64,000 bases of DNA from the NCBI GenBank assembly GCA_024402595.1, contig JAKSTL010000001.1, positions 1-64,000 on the forward strand, given 5' to 3'. The DNA comes from Treponema sp. (lineage in GTDB: Bacteria; Spirochaetota; Spirochaetia; Treponematales; Treponemataceae). Positions 51,680-62,000 of the stretch are shown here, in pieces. The stretch's first letter is position 1, and every line of letters begins with the position of its first letter. Below the pieces are notes generated by a model that saw nothing but the letters and a program-made list of their open reading frames with translations, did not search any database and was not told where the DNA came from. Position numbers and translations under genes: made by a program.

Positions 51680-52519
51680 TTATTTCTCTGGAGATTCTTT
51701 TGCAGAAGCAAGCTTTAATCCCGCAATTTTACCAAAGGTTTTTTCAAGATATTGTGCTTCTCCTTCAGAAAGAGCCGCTCTAGAAAGAATGCTTCGCCAA
51801 AAATATTCCATATCTTCCCGACCAGGCATTTTGAAAAAACCAATTTTTTGCATATTATCCGTTACAATTGAAACAGTTTTATCCAGTCTCTCCAAATCCA
51901 AAGGCTTATATCCTGCCACAATTTTATTTTCTTCCTTAAGATTTTCTCGAAAAAGATGATAGCACAGAATCTGTACCGCGTGGGAAAGATTTAACGAGCC
52001 AAAATTATCACTGGATGGAATTGTCACGCCCATTGTACACTGATCCAACTGCTCATCCGTAAGTCCCGTGCGTTCATTCCCAAAAACCACCGCGACCTTG
52101 CCACCAACCAAGCGTTCATTTTTTACACCAACTGATGCTTCATTCTCCAAACTTTCGTCGCAACCACCAACCAAACGATTATCACTTCCACCAACCATAC
52201 TCGTGATTTTGGAAGCCTCCACCGCAAACTCTTCCGGCAGCAACAGTTTTCCTCTTTTCTTTCCCCGCCGCCTTGTAGTTCCCGCACAAATCGTACAATC
52301 CTTAGTGGCATCGGTTATAGAATCAAAAAACTCTGCTTTATCAAAAATTGCCCCAGCATGAATCGCCAAAACATGAATGTGCTCCACATCATAATCTTCA
52401 ATTTTGCCCACAATTCTTAAAGTCGAAACATCATTGTTTGCCATTGCACGACAAGCCGCACCAATATTTCTACTTTCATCAGGATGATCCAGCACAATCA
52501 CAATATTTTTTAAGTTCAT
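51680..52519 (-). CDS. TrmJ-like SPOUT RNA methyltransferase with repeat insertion
   Basis: The 279-residue protein starts IVIVLDHPDESRNIGAACRAM and has FGNERTGLTDEQL and PSSDNFGSLNLSHAV, the three SPOUT knot motifs of the TrmH-family group 1 (TrmJ, tRNA Cm32/Um32). Residues about 108-140, between motifs 1 and 2, are an unusual insertion with VGG recurring at 109-111, 117-119 and 138-140. The C-terminal region (EDMEYFWRSILSRA) is the usual TrmJ helical tail. Target RNA is inferred. Confidence 0.88.
   Translation of the reverse strand: MNLKNIVIVLDHPDESRNIGAACRAMANNDVSTLRIVGKIEDYDVEHIHVLAIHAGAIFDKAEFFDSITDATKDCTICAGTTRRRGKKRGKLLLPEEFAVEASKITSMVGGSDNRLVGGCDESLENEASVGVKNERLVGGKVAVVFGNERTGLTDEQLDQCTMGVTIPSSDNFGSLNLSHAVQILCYHLFRENLKEENKIVAGYKPLDLERLDKTVSIVTDNMQKIGFFKMPGREDMEYFWRSILSRAALSEGEAQYLEKTFGKIAGLKLASAKESPEK
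52100..52198. repeat. In-frame degenerate repeat inside the TrmJ-like gene
   Basis: On the plus strand CCACCAACCA occurs three times and a related CACCAACTG once, spaced 25-40 bases apart. In the gene this encodes repeated (R)LVGG segments. The cores share ACCAA with the 20440-20706 minisatellite. Confidence 0.5.
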
Positions 52520-52538
52520 ATTACAAAATCCTATTTTT

Positions 52539-53018
52539 CTAAAAAGAAATGATAAAAATCCAGATAAAAACCATAACTGTAATCATCTTTAAACCAGTTC
52601 CTAGCAGAAAACCCAAAAAAGCACCCCAAGCCGCCTTTAAGGAAATTTTAAAATCACCATTAGTATTTATAAGCTCACCAATTAGTGCTCCAAGAAAAGG
52701 TCCAAGAATCACTCCAGGAGGACCCGCAAAAAATCCAATAATCAGTCCCACAGTAGAACCAGTAGTAGCCGCTTTACTTCCACCAGTTTTATTTGTCATA
52801 TAAATTGGAAAAATATTATCCAAAATCGAAACTGCTACTGCAAAAATGCCCGTAATCACAAGACATAAAATAGAGATTTCATTATAAGATGAGAAAAAAG
52901 AAACCAAAAGTCCCGCCCATGCCAACGGAGCACCAGGAAGAACAGGCACAAAAGTTCCCAAAAAACCCACTATTAGTAAAACTCCACCTAAAATAGAAAA
53001 AAGAACACTTAATTCCAT
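52539..53018 (-). CDS. DUF456 family membrane protein
   Basis: The 159-residue protein is almost wholly hydrophobic with about four or five spans. FLGTFVPVLPGAPLAWAG near the N-terminus and FAGPPGVILGPFLGALIGEL are the DUF456 signature. Glycine-rich repeated helices follow. Function is unknown. It lies 19 bases upstream of the TrmJ-like gene on the same strand. Confidence 0.88.
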   Translation of the reverse strand: MELSVLFSILGGVLLIVGFLGTFVPVLPGAPLAWAGLLVSFFSSYNEISILCLVITGIFAVAVSILDNIFPIYMTNKTGGSKAATTGSTVGLIIGFFAGPPGVILGPFLGALIGELINTNGDFKISLKAAWGAFLGFLLGTGLKMITVMVFIWIFIISF

Positions 53019-53096
53019 AATTCCTCCATAAGATTTTGATTATTCAAAGCACCACCGCACAAGATTTAATCATTCATTTGTGTAATTGCAAAACTT

Positions 53097-53522
53097 CTAA
53101 TCCGCTCTTGGCCGATGACAATTAGAACATCCCACAATATGCACATGCTTTTTACCAACAGATTTATTGAACAAACGAGCTGTAAGAGTTTGATCCTGCC
53201 CAATTTCTTTGTGACACACAGGACAAAGTCTTCTAACCCCAGGTTCACATTTTGGAAAACAATGAGGGCATCCAGAAATTGTCATTAACTGATCCGGCAC
53301 TTCCATTGGACGATAAACCTTAGAAATAAGCTGTTCTCCCACAAAGAGTTCAGTGCAACACAAAGGACATTTTACAGGAATATGATCCTTTTGCTTTGAT
53401 TTTTGACTTGCTTTTTGATTTGTCGAAGAAGAAACCTTATTTTTTCCATTCCACAACCAAAAGACTCCAAGCAAAAAAGAAATAATCAGAACAACCGATA
53501 ATCCAAGAATCAAATAATCCAT
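53097..53522 (-). CDS. Membrane-anchored zinc-ribbon protein
   Basis: The 141-residue protein has one N-terminal membrane span (residues about 4-25), a Ser/Lys/Gln linker and a cytosolic cysteine-rich region with four knuckles: CPLC, CPHC (followed by FPKC), CPVC and CSNC. These probably bind two zinc ions. It is the first gene of the long minus-strand run and is divergent from flaB. The family is not recognised. Confidence 0.7.
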   Translation of the reverse strand: MDYLILGLSVVLIISFLLGVFWLWNGKNKVSSSTNQKASQKSKQKDHIPVKCPLCCTELFVGEQLISKVYRPMEVPDQLMTISGCPHCFPKCEPGVRRLCPVCHKEIGQDQTLTARLFNKSVGKKHVHIVGCSNCHRPRAD

Positions 53523-53699
53523 AAAAGAAATTATACAGTTTATTTGGATTTTGGTGCAAAAAAAATAATTCCATTAAAATAGAAAAAGAGAATGATTCAC
53601 TAAAAACAGCTCCTTTAACGATTAAGTAAAAAGATTTATTTTTTTTTAAATTTTTTTATTTTTTTACTAATCTTTTTTTTTCACTCTCCGAACATAAAG

Positions 53700-53727
53700 T
53701 AAAGGGTGGTGGAAACCCGTGAGATAA
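53700..53727 (+). promoter_or_regulatory. Sigma-28-like flagellin promoter
   Basis: TAAA at 53700-53703 is followed after 16 bases by TGAGATAA at 53720-53727, compared with the FliA consensus TAAA-N15-GCCGATAA (five of eight in the -10). Its position before a flagellin gene supports it. Confidence 0.6.
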
Positions 53728-53739
53728 ACACGATGTGTC

Positions 53740-53784
53740 TTAAGAAACACTAGTGTTTCTTAAAAAAAATTACGTAGTAATTTT
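53740..53784 (+). repeat. Two adjacent hairpins in the flaB leader
   Basis: A perfect 24-base palindrome (53740-53763, centre ACTAGT) is followed by AAAATTAC-GTA-GTAATTTT (53766-53784). Both lie downstream of the predicted start and before the ribosome site. GATAAACAC (53723-53731) and GTGTTTTATC (53793-53802) could close them into a larger fold if transcription begins further upstream. Confidence 0.75.
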
Positions 53785-53832
53785 ACCACCTTGTGTTTTA
53801 TCTTTAATTGACCAAAAAATAAGGAGATTATT

Positions 53833-54693
53833 ATGGTTATTAATCACAATATGAGTGCTATGTTCGCTCAGCGTTCCCAGGGAATTACAGAATTGAACCA
53901 GTCAAAGAGTATGGAAAAACTCGCTTCTGGTATGAAAATCAATCGTGCTGGTGATGATGCTTCAGGTCTTGCTGTATCTGAAAAAATGAGAGCACAGATT
54001 CGTGGTTTGAATCAGGCTTCTGAAAACGCTCAGAATGGTATTTCTTTCATTCAGACAACAGAAGGTTACTTGCAGGAAACAACAGACATCGTTCAGCGCA
54101 TTCGTGAATTAGCAGTTCAGTCTTCTAACGGTATTTATGCTGCTGAAGATCGTATGCAGATTCAGGTTGAAGTTTCTTCTCTTATCGCAGAAGTTGACCG
54201 CATTGCTTCTACAGCTCAGTTCAACGGTATGAATATGCTTACAGGTCGTTTCGCTCGTCCAACAGGTGAAAACGTAGTTACAGCTTCAATGTGGTTCCAT
54301 GTTGGTGCAAATATGGATCAGAGAACACAGGTATTCATTGGTACAATGTCTGCTGCAGCTCTCGGACTCCGCAATGTTGGTGATGAATCAATTATGACTT
54401 TGGAAACTCCAGACGAAGCAAACCGCGCAATCGGAACTTTGGATGAAGCATTGAAAAAGATTAACAAACAGCGTGCAGACCTTGGTGCATACCAGAACCG
54501 TCTCGAAGAAACAGTTAAAGGTCTCGACATCAACGCAGAAAACCTCCAGGCTTCTGAATCTCGTATCCGCGATACAGACATGGCAGCCGAAATGGTTGAG
54601 TTCACAAAAACAAATGTTCTCTCTCAGGCAGGAACAGCAATGTTGGCTCAGGCAAATCAGTCAAGCCAGAACGTTCTTTCACTCCTCAGATAG
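53833..54693 (+). CDS. flaB: FlaB-type periplasmic flagellar core filament protein
   Basis: The 286-residue flagellin begins [20 protein letters not shown], the spirochete FlaB N-terminus, without a signal peptide because it is exported by the flagellar system. The D0/D1 helices are conserved at both ends ([38 protein letters not shown]) and the middle is short, as in periplasmic flagella. AAGGAG precedes the ATG. Sigma-28 control is likely from the promoter. It is a single copy here, with no other flagellar genes around. Confidence 0.97.
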   Translation: MVINHNMSAMFAQRSQGITELNQSKSMEKLASGMKINRAGDDASGLAVSEKMRAQIRGLNQASENAQNGISFIQTTEGYLQETTDIVQRIRELAVQSSNGIYAAEDRMQIQVEVSSLIAEVDRIASTAQFNGMNMLTGRFARPTGENVVTASMWFHVGANMDQRTQVFIGTMSAAALGLRNVGDESIMTLETPDEANRAIGTLDEALKKINKQRADLGAYQNRLEETVKGLDINAENLQASESRIRDTDMAAEMVEFTKTNVLSQAGTAMLAQANQSSQNVLSLLR

Positions 54694-54768
54694 TAGAACC
54701 ATCGCATAGAAAAAAAATGCTCTTCGCGTAAGTGAAGGGCATTTTTTTTTTGCCTGAGCCAACATTGC
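54637..54768. repeat. 20-bp perfect inverted repeat spanning the flaB 3' end and terminator
   Basis: Bases 54637-54656, inside the flaB coding sequence, are the exact reverse complement of 54749-54768, which begins in the T run of the flaB terminator. The copy reads TGCCTGAGCCAACATTGC. A chance 20-base match at this distance is very unlikely. Confidence 0.9.
54713..54751 (+). terminator. Rho-independent terminator of flaB
   Basis: AATGC-T-CTTC and GAAG-G-GCATT pair around GCGTAAGT and are followed by a run of ten T ending at 54751. Confidence 0.85.
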
Positions 54769-54848
54769 GCACAATGCCTTCTGAGGCTGTAGGCCTCTGC
54801 CACCAAAATGTTGACGAAGGCAAATCATGCCTACAATAGCAAATGCGT

Positions 54849-54879
54849 TAAAAAAAAGGCTGCGTCAGCAGGCTTTTTT
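54849..54879. terminator. Bidirectional terminator before the Rpn-like gene end
   Basis: AAAAAAGGCTGC (54852-54863) pairs with GCAGGCTTTTTT (54868-54879) with one mismatch and a GTCA loop, with T runs on both strands. It would end the minus-strand Rpn-like transcript. Confidence 0.7.
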
Positions 54880-54995
54880 AGCATTTATGGCGCCAGTGCA
54901 AACCACAACTCGCGTTCCGGTCTTCGCTCTCGCTCATCTTCCTCGTCGCCTTCGACTCCTGCGGTAGACTTACGGGCCTCCATGCTCGGGCGTCA

Positions 54996-55835
54996 CTATT
55001 TGTTTTCTTCGTTAAGTTTTTCCAGCAGTTTATCAAGTGGAACACCAAGTTTCTCAGAGGCAAGTTCAGGTGTAACTCCAAAATCTTTCACTATCAAAAC
55101 AGCAGCTTCAACCTTACCTTGGGATATGCCTTCAAGTTTACCTTCAAGCAATCCGTCTTCAAAACCTTCTCTGCGTGCATAAAGTTTTTCTCGTTCAAGA
55201 TCCATAAATTGCCTCCTCCACTGCAGGTTAGTCTTGGCTTCCTTTACCATAGCGGCTATTCTTCGTGAAAAATCATCCGTAGGTTTGTTGCTCGTCACAA
55301 GTTTTAGGAAGGCCTTCTGTCTTTCGTCCAAAAGTTTATCACAGTTATTAGAAATAAAGAAGTATTTGTAAGTCCGATCATTAAGTGCAATGTCTTTGTT
55401 CTCAACACAGAAGTTTTGGAATCTGTAGAGTGGCAGTTCCTTCTTAAAAATATCCTCTATACAAATAAAAATAACATAGGTATCTTTCAGTTTTCTAAAG
55501 TCCTCGCCAGTTTTGAGCAAGTCTACATCTATCACGCCCTGATAAAATCGTGCTCGTTCAGGAAGTTCCTTGGTATTAATTGCTTGCATTTCAATATTAA
55601 AAGCATTTTCTTCGTTTTTTGCATAAACATCCAGCCGAATACCACGAGATTCGTAATCGATTAAAATCTCTTCTTCGCCGTGTATTTCGATATGATCAAT
55701 TTCCATAGATAGAAGGATTTCCAACAGTTCCTTACATAAATCTGGATTGTTCCGCATTATTTTGTAGAAAATGAAGTTGTTGGCAATGGTTGCTTGGTTC
55801 CAAAGTTCTTCTGGTGTTAAATTTTTTTTGGTCAT
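54996..55835 (-). CDS. Rpn/PD-(D/E)XK nuclease family transposase-like protein
   Basis: The 279-residue protein matches the Rpn (recombination-promoting nuclease)/PDDEXK_2 group. The core is IRLDVYAKNEENAFNIEMQ, with D69, E82 and Q84 in the D-x(n)-E-x-Q arrangement, followed by RARFYQGVIDVDLLKTGEDF and VIFICIEDIF. The C-terminus has Gly/Glu-rich helices (EGFEDGLLEGKLEG) and a helical tail. These proteins promote RecA-independent recombination and occur in many copies in Treponema genomes. GAGGAG precedes the ATG. No terminal repeats were found. Confidence 0.88.
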   Translation of the reverse strand: MTKKNLTPEELWNQATIANNFIFYKIMRNNPDLCKELLEILLSMEIDHIEIHGEEEILIDYESRGIRLDVYAKNEENAFNIEMQAINTKELPERARFYQGVIDVDLLKTGEDFRKLKDTYVIFICIEDIFKKELPLYRFQNFCVENKDIALNDRTYKYFFISNNCDKLLDERQKAFLKLVTSNKPTDDFSRRIAAMVKEAKTNLQWRRQFMDLEREKLYARREGFEDGLLEGKLEGISQGKVEAAVLIVKDFGVTPELASEKLGVPLDKLLEKLNEENK

Positions 55836-55987
55836 AGATAAACTCCTCGTAAATATTTTTTAGAGGAATATTTCCACCGTAGAATTGGCTAATAGCAGAA
55901 TAAATGTTTGACGCTACACTATACCAAAAACATTCGATGAGAAAAATCCTCTAGTATAAATTTGTCAAAAACTTTCTATTTCGGACC

Positions 55988-56024
55988 AAAAAAAAGGAGA
56001 TGCCTTTTTACGACATCTCCTTTT
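55988..56024 (-). terminator. Rho-independent terminator of the Ig-repeat surface protein gene
   Basis: AAAAGGAGATG and CATCTCCTTTT pair perfectly over 11 bases (55992-56002 with 56014-56024), with a run of eight T on the minus strand. It lies 36 bases beyond the stop of the giant gene. Confidence 0.85.
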
Positions 56025-56060
56025 ATTAGCTTCAAAGCCTAAACCTTTTTGTAATGCCCA

Positions 56061-59000
56061 CTATTTCTTTTGAGCAAATTGCAAACTGTCAGATACAAGG
56101 CTGCTATCACCAACGACCGTATAAGCTAAAGCTGGATTCTTTGAACCATTACCACCTATTCGTGTAGAATAATTACTATCCGTATCATCACCAGAAATAC
56201 TAGATGCTGTTGTATACTGTTTAATCGCACATAATGTTCCATCCTCCCAATTTTTATTTACACCCACACAAATGGTGTCATATTTTGGAGTCAAATCTGA
56301 TACAATTGCTTTATTACTTTCGTCTACAATTGCACTTGCAGCGTTAGTGTTTTTAGCCTTTGCATAAGCATTCTTCGTTGTATAACCAGTTGTTGGAACA
56401 ACAGTTATTTCCCAATCTCCAGTATATTTACTATCTTTAATACCAGGTTTTGTTGCTATTTTTTCGTTCCAAGCTACAGGATAAGCAAGTTTAGCAACCT
56501 GATTACCAGAAAGATAACTGATATATGGAACAAGGTTGCCATCTGCATCTTTTGCAACATCAAGACCAATATCATTTGTTGTAAGAGAATAATTATCCAC
56601 ATCTACAACTGTAAAGTTACCCATATAGTCTGGTGCATAAGCATAACGCAACTTTGCCCCAGATGTTGTAAAGAATGCCAGATGAATACCACCATCAGTA
56701 TCAACCTTCATTTTTACATTAAAACCGGCACCAGTAAATTTAGCTGGTAAAGTTGTAACATGTGTAAAGTTGCTTCCTGGTGTAGCGCCATCATCACTTT
56801 GAGGGTTTGTTGAGTATGCATAACAGAGTTTCTTTCCATCATACCAGGCAATAGATACAACATCATTGCTTACTCCGTTATCTACAGAAGCAGGAGTTAC
56901 ACCAATTGCAACCGCAGCAGTTGTTTTTGTTAATGATGGAGTATCTATAACAGAATATAATTCCGGACGAACCGACATATCACTAGCTCTGTTATCTGCC
57001 CTTGCATAAATACTATTAGTACTTGAATTACCTCCTGATGCATCAATTAACTGACCTGTAATTTTACTGAATGCTTTCAACTGTAAATCAGTTTTAAACA
57101 CATGGGAATCACCGTCTACTGTTTCTGAAACTTCAAAATTATTTTCATCAACTACCCTAGAAACATAATATACCCTTGTTAACTCTTCATTCATATATGA
57201 ATTATTTACAAATGACAATGTAATGGCATCGCCCTTCTTCAATCCATGATTTGCAGAATTGATCTTTGTTGAATAAATAGAATCAGAAATTCCATCCTCA
57301 TAGTATTGTTTACTCATATACATTACTTTTGTGTGAGTAGCAGTATTATTAGCATCATAACTTGGGAATGGAGTTACAGCTTCATTTTCCTTATCAATAT
57401 TATTTGTACTTGTATGAAGTCTAAACCAATGATCATCAGCTGTTGGGTTGTTAGTATTTATACCAGTATAGAAAGTATAATTACTATTATTGTCTTTATA
57501 TAAAGTTCCGTCTCCATTATAAAGATAAACTGTCTCGTTTCCTCCATAACCATCAGTTACAGCTGTTCTAGAAAGATAGGTTTTTGAATTAATATGTCCA
57601 TAGCGCCATTTATTATCTGACCTATCAACATAAGAAATAGCATGATATTCTTTATTTGTTTTAACTATATTTGCCCCTTTTTCAACAATATCACCAATAT
57701 TACCCCATCTATAACGAATTTCTTTTCGTACTGCGTCATAGAAAGCTAAATAAACAGATGTATCGTTATCATTAGTAACAGTTGTAATAGTTGGACTCAT
57801 AGCACGGAATACGCTAGTATCTTGAACAGTTCCGACTACGGTAGAAGTTGTACTCTGTAATCTTCGCCTGTATGCACCACCCTGGTAATTTCCACCATTA
57901 TGACTATTCCATCCTTCTTTACCAAATGGAGAATTGCTTGTTCGTCTTCCATAATAGAAAGTTGTATACGCAGAATACTGATCATTAGCATCCTGATTTG
58001 TTGAAATACCATAAGTTCTACCTTTAGCATCAAAAGCGAATGCACTCTCAAAATAAGGCGCATAATCACCTTCATAAGCACGCTGACTTGCAAAAGTATC
58101 TCCTGTCTCAGCAGTATCTCCAACTTTACTTGGACCTGCCATGTTAAAGTAGAAGTTACCGTTTACAAAGGCAAATCCAACTTCACCATTTGGACCAATC
58201 TGCATTTCTGGATACAAGATTTCACCGTCGCGAGGATTTGCGGCCGTCTTAAACTCCCAAATATCCAGTATTACATCATCAGTAAGATTGTCATTATTTA
58301 CACCATTTGGCTGCAAGTTTGCTTTAGTTTCTTCCTTTTCTCCATAATAAGTTGTAGACAAATTATCATCATTTTTATTATTAAGTGAAGAAACTCCATT
58401 TACAGTAATAGTTACTTCGCCAGAAATTGCATTCTCTGGTAAAGTAAACTTGTTATCATCATCAAGATTAGCTGTCTCTGTAACATCTGTGCCTTCAGCA
58501 TTCTTTCCTGATATAGAAACTGTACCATTTGCCAAGTTATAACCACTTACAGTAAGTTGTTCTCTATCATAAGTAATATAGTGGCCTCGTGCCGTTCTTG
58601 AATAAACAGATGCATTACCTTCATAAAGATTATCCAAACTTGTCTTTAATCCCGTAATGTATGGAACAATATCAATCTGCATAGATTGGAATCCTCGTTT
58701 ATACTTATCAATATTATCAGAAGAGTCCAAAATCAAATCATCATAATTTTCATCATCAGATTCCACATCCCCACTACTATTATGAGCTGTTATAGCAAAT
58801 GTCACATCTTTTTCGGCAACTCCTTCTACAGTGCTTGTATCTACTTCCAATTCCCACTCAATTGTATGACCATTCTCAAGATCAAAAGTCTGTGAAATTA
58901 CTCTATACACAACACCATCAGAAATTGTCATATCATAAGTTTTATTAGAATCTGTATCTTCTCCCGTTTTTGAAAGAATACCAGTAGATTCATTGTAAAT

Positions 59001-62000
59001 ACCTACACAAGTTTTAGTATTTGCCTCATATTTTGTTCCAGATTCAGTTGTTTCTGTAAAGTTTTTATTCATTGTAAGATACAAAGCCCCAATTCGTTTT
59101 TCATCACTAACAGAACCAGTAAATACAATCTCTCCAGAAGCTTTTACCCCTTCTGTCACTTTATCAATATGACCTTCATTCTTTTTAGCCTGAGGCTCAT
59201 TTATCTCAACCGTTGGAGCAATATCATCCACTACATCAACAAAAACAGGAATATTCAAGGCGGTCCACTGTGAACCCCAAGTTTTTACTCCATCAATTGT
59301 TGAATCATAAGCACCTGGTGTTGTTCCCGGAGTAGAATCCCAAAGAGAAATGTTGATAAATGCCAAACTTGCCGCATTATCCTCAGTCTCTTTTGTTATT
59401 TCGTAGTCAGATAAACCTTCTGTATCTGAAGAAATCTCAAAGCCCTTGTTATCTTTTACGCTAGTATCCGCAAAAACATCTAACTTCTCTATAGTTAATG
59501 ATTTTTCTACACCAGAACTTTCATCACCTTGAGTAATAATTGTTCCAGTAGCCGCTTTATCAATAACATTCTTGCTTACACTCATTAAGTAATAAACATC
59601 ACCATTACCAGCGCCATATCCTTCTTTTTCTTTCGCATGGGTAGTTGAGTTATAACCACTTACAAACTCAAGTGCTACACCAAGCTTGTTACGCATTGTA
59701 AGCACAGGAGAATATTTTGTTCCTGCGCCAATTCTTGCACCATAAATTACAGGTGCATCCTGTACCGAACCATTTTCTGCCAATGCACTGAAATATTTAA
59801 TTCCAGAATCGGAAGTAACTGAACCTGTACCACCAAACTCATCATTAGAATAAGTTCCATTACCGTTCAAATCTGTTGCAAGGTAAACTTTACTCAAACG
59901 AGGTGTGTGGTTTGCAAGGAACATTGTTGTAGTTTCTGCACTTCCACCACTTCTTGCGGTAACACTTGGCTGACCTGTATAGTTACCAGCCGCATCAAAG
60001 GCAACGCGACATAATTCAATTGGTCCATCATCTAACTCGTCGGCGCAAACACCAAACTCAAGTTCATAAGATGTACCTTTTTTATTTGCATATTCAAATA
60101 AACCGTCACCATCGTCGTTTGTAATTGTTACTGTTCCACCATCCCAAGTAGAAACTTCTGTATTTTCATTGATATTTACAACAAAGGCAGCGGCCGCAAA
60201 AGCAGATGCATTGTCCTTACCAGAAAGTCTTGTTTCAACAGTAATTACTTTTCCAGAAACTTCAGAAATTGTATAGAAACTTCCTTCAAGTTCTATTAAA
60301 GAACCTACCCTAATAAATGGATAAGCAGTCAAATCTGAAACAACTGTGTCACCAACTTTTGAAACCGTAAAGGTTGTATTTGCATTTTCCGAACTGTATT
60401 CAAGTTTTCCACTTAATTCCACGCCCCACAGATTTGACTTTTCACTTAATTCCGAAGTGTTACCAACATAACTACTTCCCGCAGTCCATTTTTTGTTATC
60501 TGCATCTACTACTTGTGGAAGTGGCAACTCAATTGTTGTAGAACTACCAATAGTTCGTTTAAAGTAGTAAGCCATCATCTTAAAGCCCGAACCTGTATCG
60601 CTGGCATTAGTAGCAAAAGTAGTTTCGTAGTTAGAGTTAGAAATCTTCTGACCTTCTACAACCGCTCCATTTGTTGTTTTAAGCGAAGTCAATTCAGGAG
60701 GTGTATTATCCATATTTATTTCAAAGGATGGATAAATGATGTGAACTCCTGGTGCAGAAATACTATCCATATCATAGGCAGTTACAGTGTAGGTAGTTGT
60801 CGTTGTTGCATCTGCATCCAATGGAATAAATACATAACGACCATTTTTGCCCTCTTCCATATTTTCTACAAGTTTAGTTTGATAATAAGTTTGTGTTGCA
60901 GAATTACTACCAACCGATTTTTTAACTTCACTAATATTTACTTTATCTTCATCCAAAAGTTTAACACAAAGAACCCACTGTCCTTTCAAATACATTCCTG
61001 CTTCGTATGCTCGCTCTGATTTTGCATTAGGAATTGCATTCTTATAAACTTCGGCTGATGGAGTTTCAATATTCTCAAACTGATACAAAGTTCCTGAATA
61101 AGTTGGCGCTTTATTATCAATGTGAACATAAACAGGCTCAGACCAGTTTCCAACCTTACCAAAGGCATTTACACCACAGGCTCGAATCTTTATCTGGTTT
61201 GTTCCATTTTCCACATTCATCTTATTATCGCCATTAAGATTTATACTCCAACTGTTAGATTTTAATGTGGCTTCAATACCCCACCAAGAGTTCTTTAATT
61301 CTTCTGATTCAAAACCACTTAAATTATCTTTATCCAACTCTGCCGCTACTTGAGCTTGGGTTTTTATTGTCTGTAAATATGTATTTTTAGCCTTATATGC
61401 CGCAGTTCCACTAATTTCAATACCATGAGTATCTTCCACATCATCAGAATCTGAATCATAACCAAAGTTGCCTTCATCATCTGCAATCTGAATATAAACC
61501 TTATATGGAGTTGTAAGACCAGAAGGAATTGTTACGCTACCATTTACGCGAATTGTTCCACCAAGAGTTACAAAGTTTTCTCTAGAACCATCCGACTTTT
61601 TATCATAATCACCAGCCGATGGATAAGAGATATCTGTTTTTGGTTTATCAGCATCTGGATTGTAAATAATTTCTTTTCTTGTGATTGAAACATTACCCAA
61701 AGAATCTGTTGCCCTAAAGTAAACTGGAATAGTGTAAATACCATCATCAGTTTTAGATTTCCAATAAGTTCCGTGTCCAGTACCAGTTTCTCCATTCATT
61801 ACTTCACTATCATCTTTAGACTTATCCAAGAAATTAGATTTGAACTTCCAGTTAGCAACTGTTGTAGAATCTTCACGAGTATTTTTCCAACCAGTTAATT
61901 CTTTTATCTCTTCATCAGTTTTTGCAGTATCTTTATATTCAGGAACAAGCCATTCTATTGATATTGCTCTAGCACTACCAACATCGTTTGTTGTACCAGT

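Larger units (their letters stand above)
53523..53832 (+). other. flaB upstream region: T-rich tract, promoter and structured leader
   Basis: No gene is seen. From left to right there is an AT-rich stretch, a long T-rich tract (about 53637-53682), the sigma-28-like promoter, a 24-bp perfect palindrome, a second hairpin and the AAGGAG ribosome site of flaB. Confidence 0.7.
54694..54995. other. Hairpin-rich intergenic region with a GC-rich patch
   Basis: No gene is seen between flaB and the Rpn-like gene. It holds the flaB terminator, the inverted copy of the flaB 3' end, small hairpins (CATTG/CAATG near 54763-54776; GAGGC/GCCTC near 54783-54797), a bidirectional terminator, and from about 54885 to 54995 a stretch much richer in G and C than the rest of the window. 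Confidence 0.6.

Noticed and set aside
54808-55182. Plus-strand serine-rich frame overlapping the Rpn-like gene
   Set aside because: It lies mostly antisense to the Rpn-like gene and across the hairpin/GC-rich region, with no ribosome site or recognisable domain.
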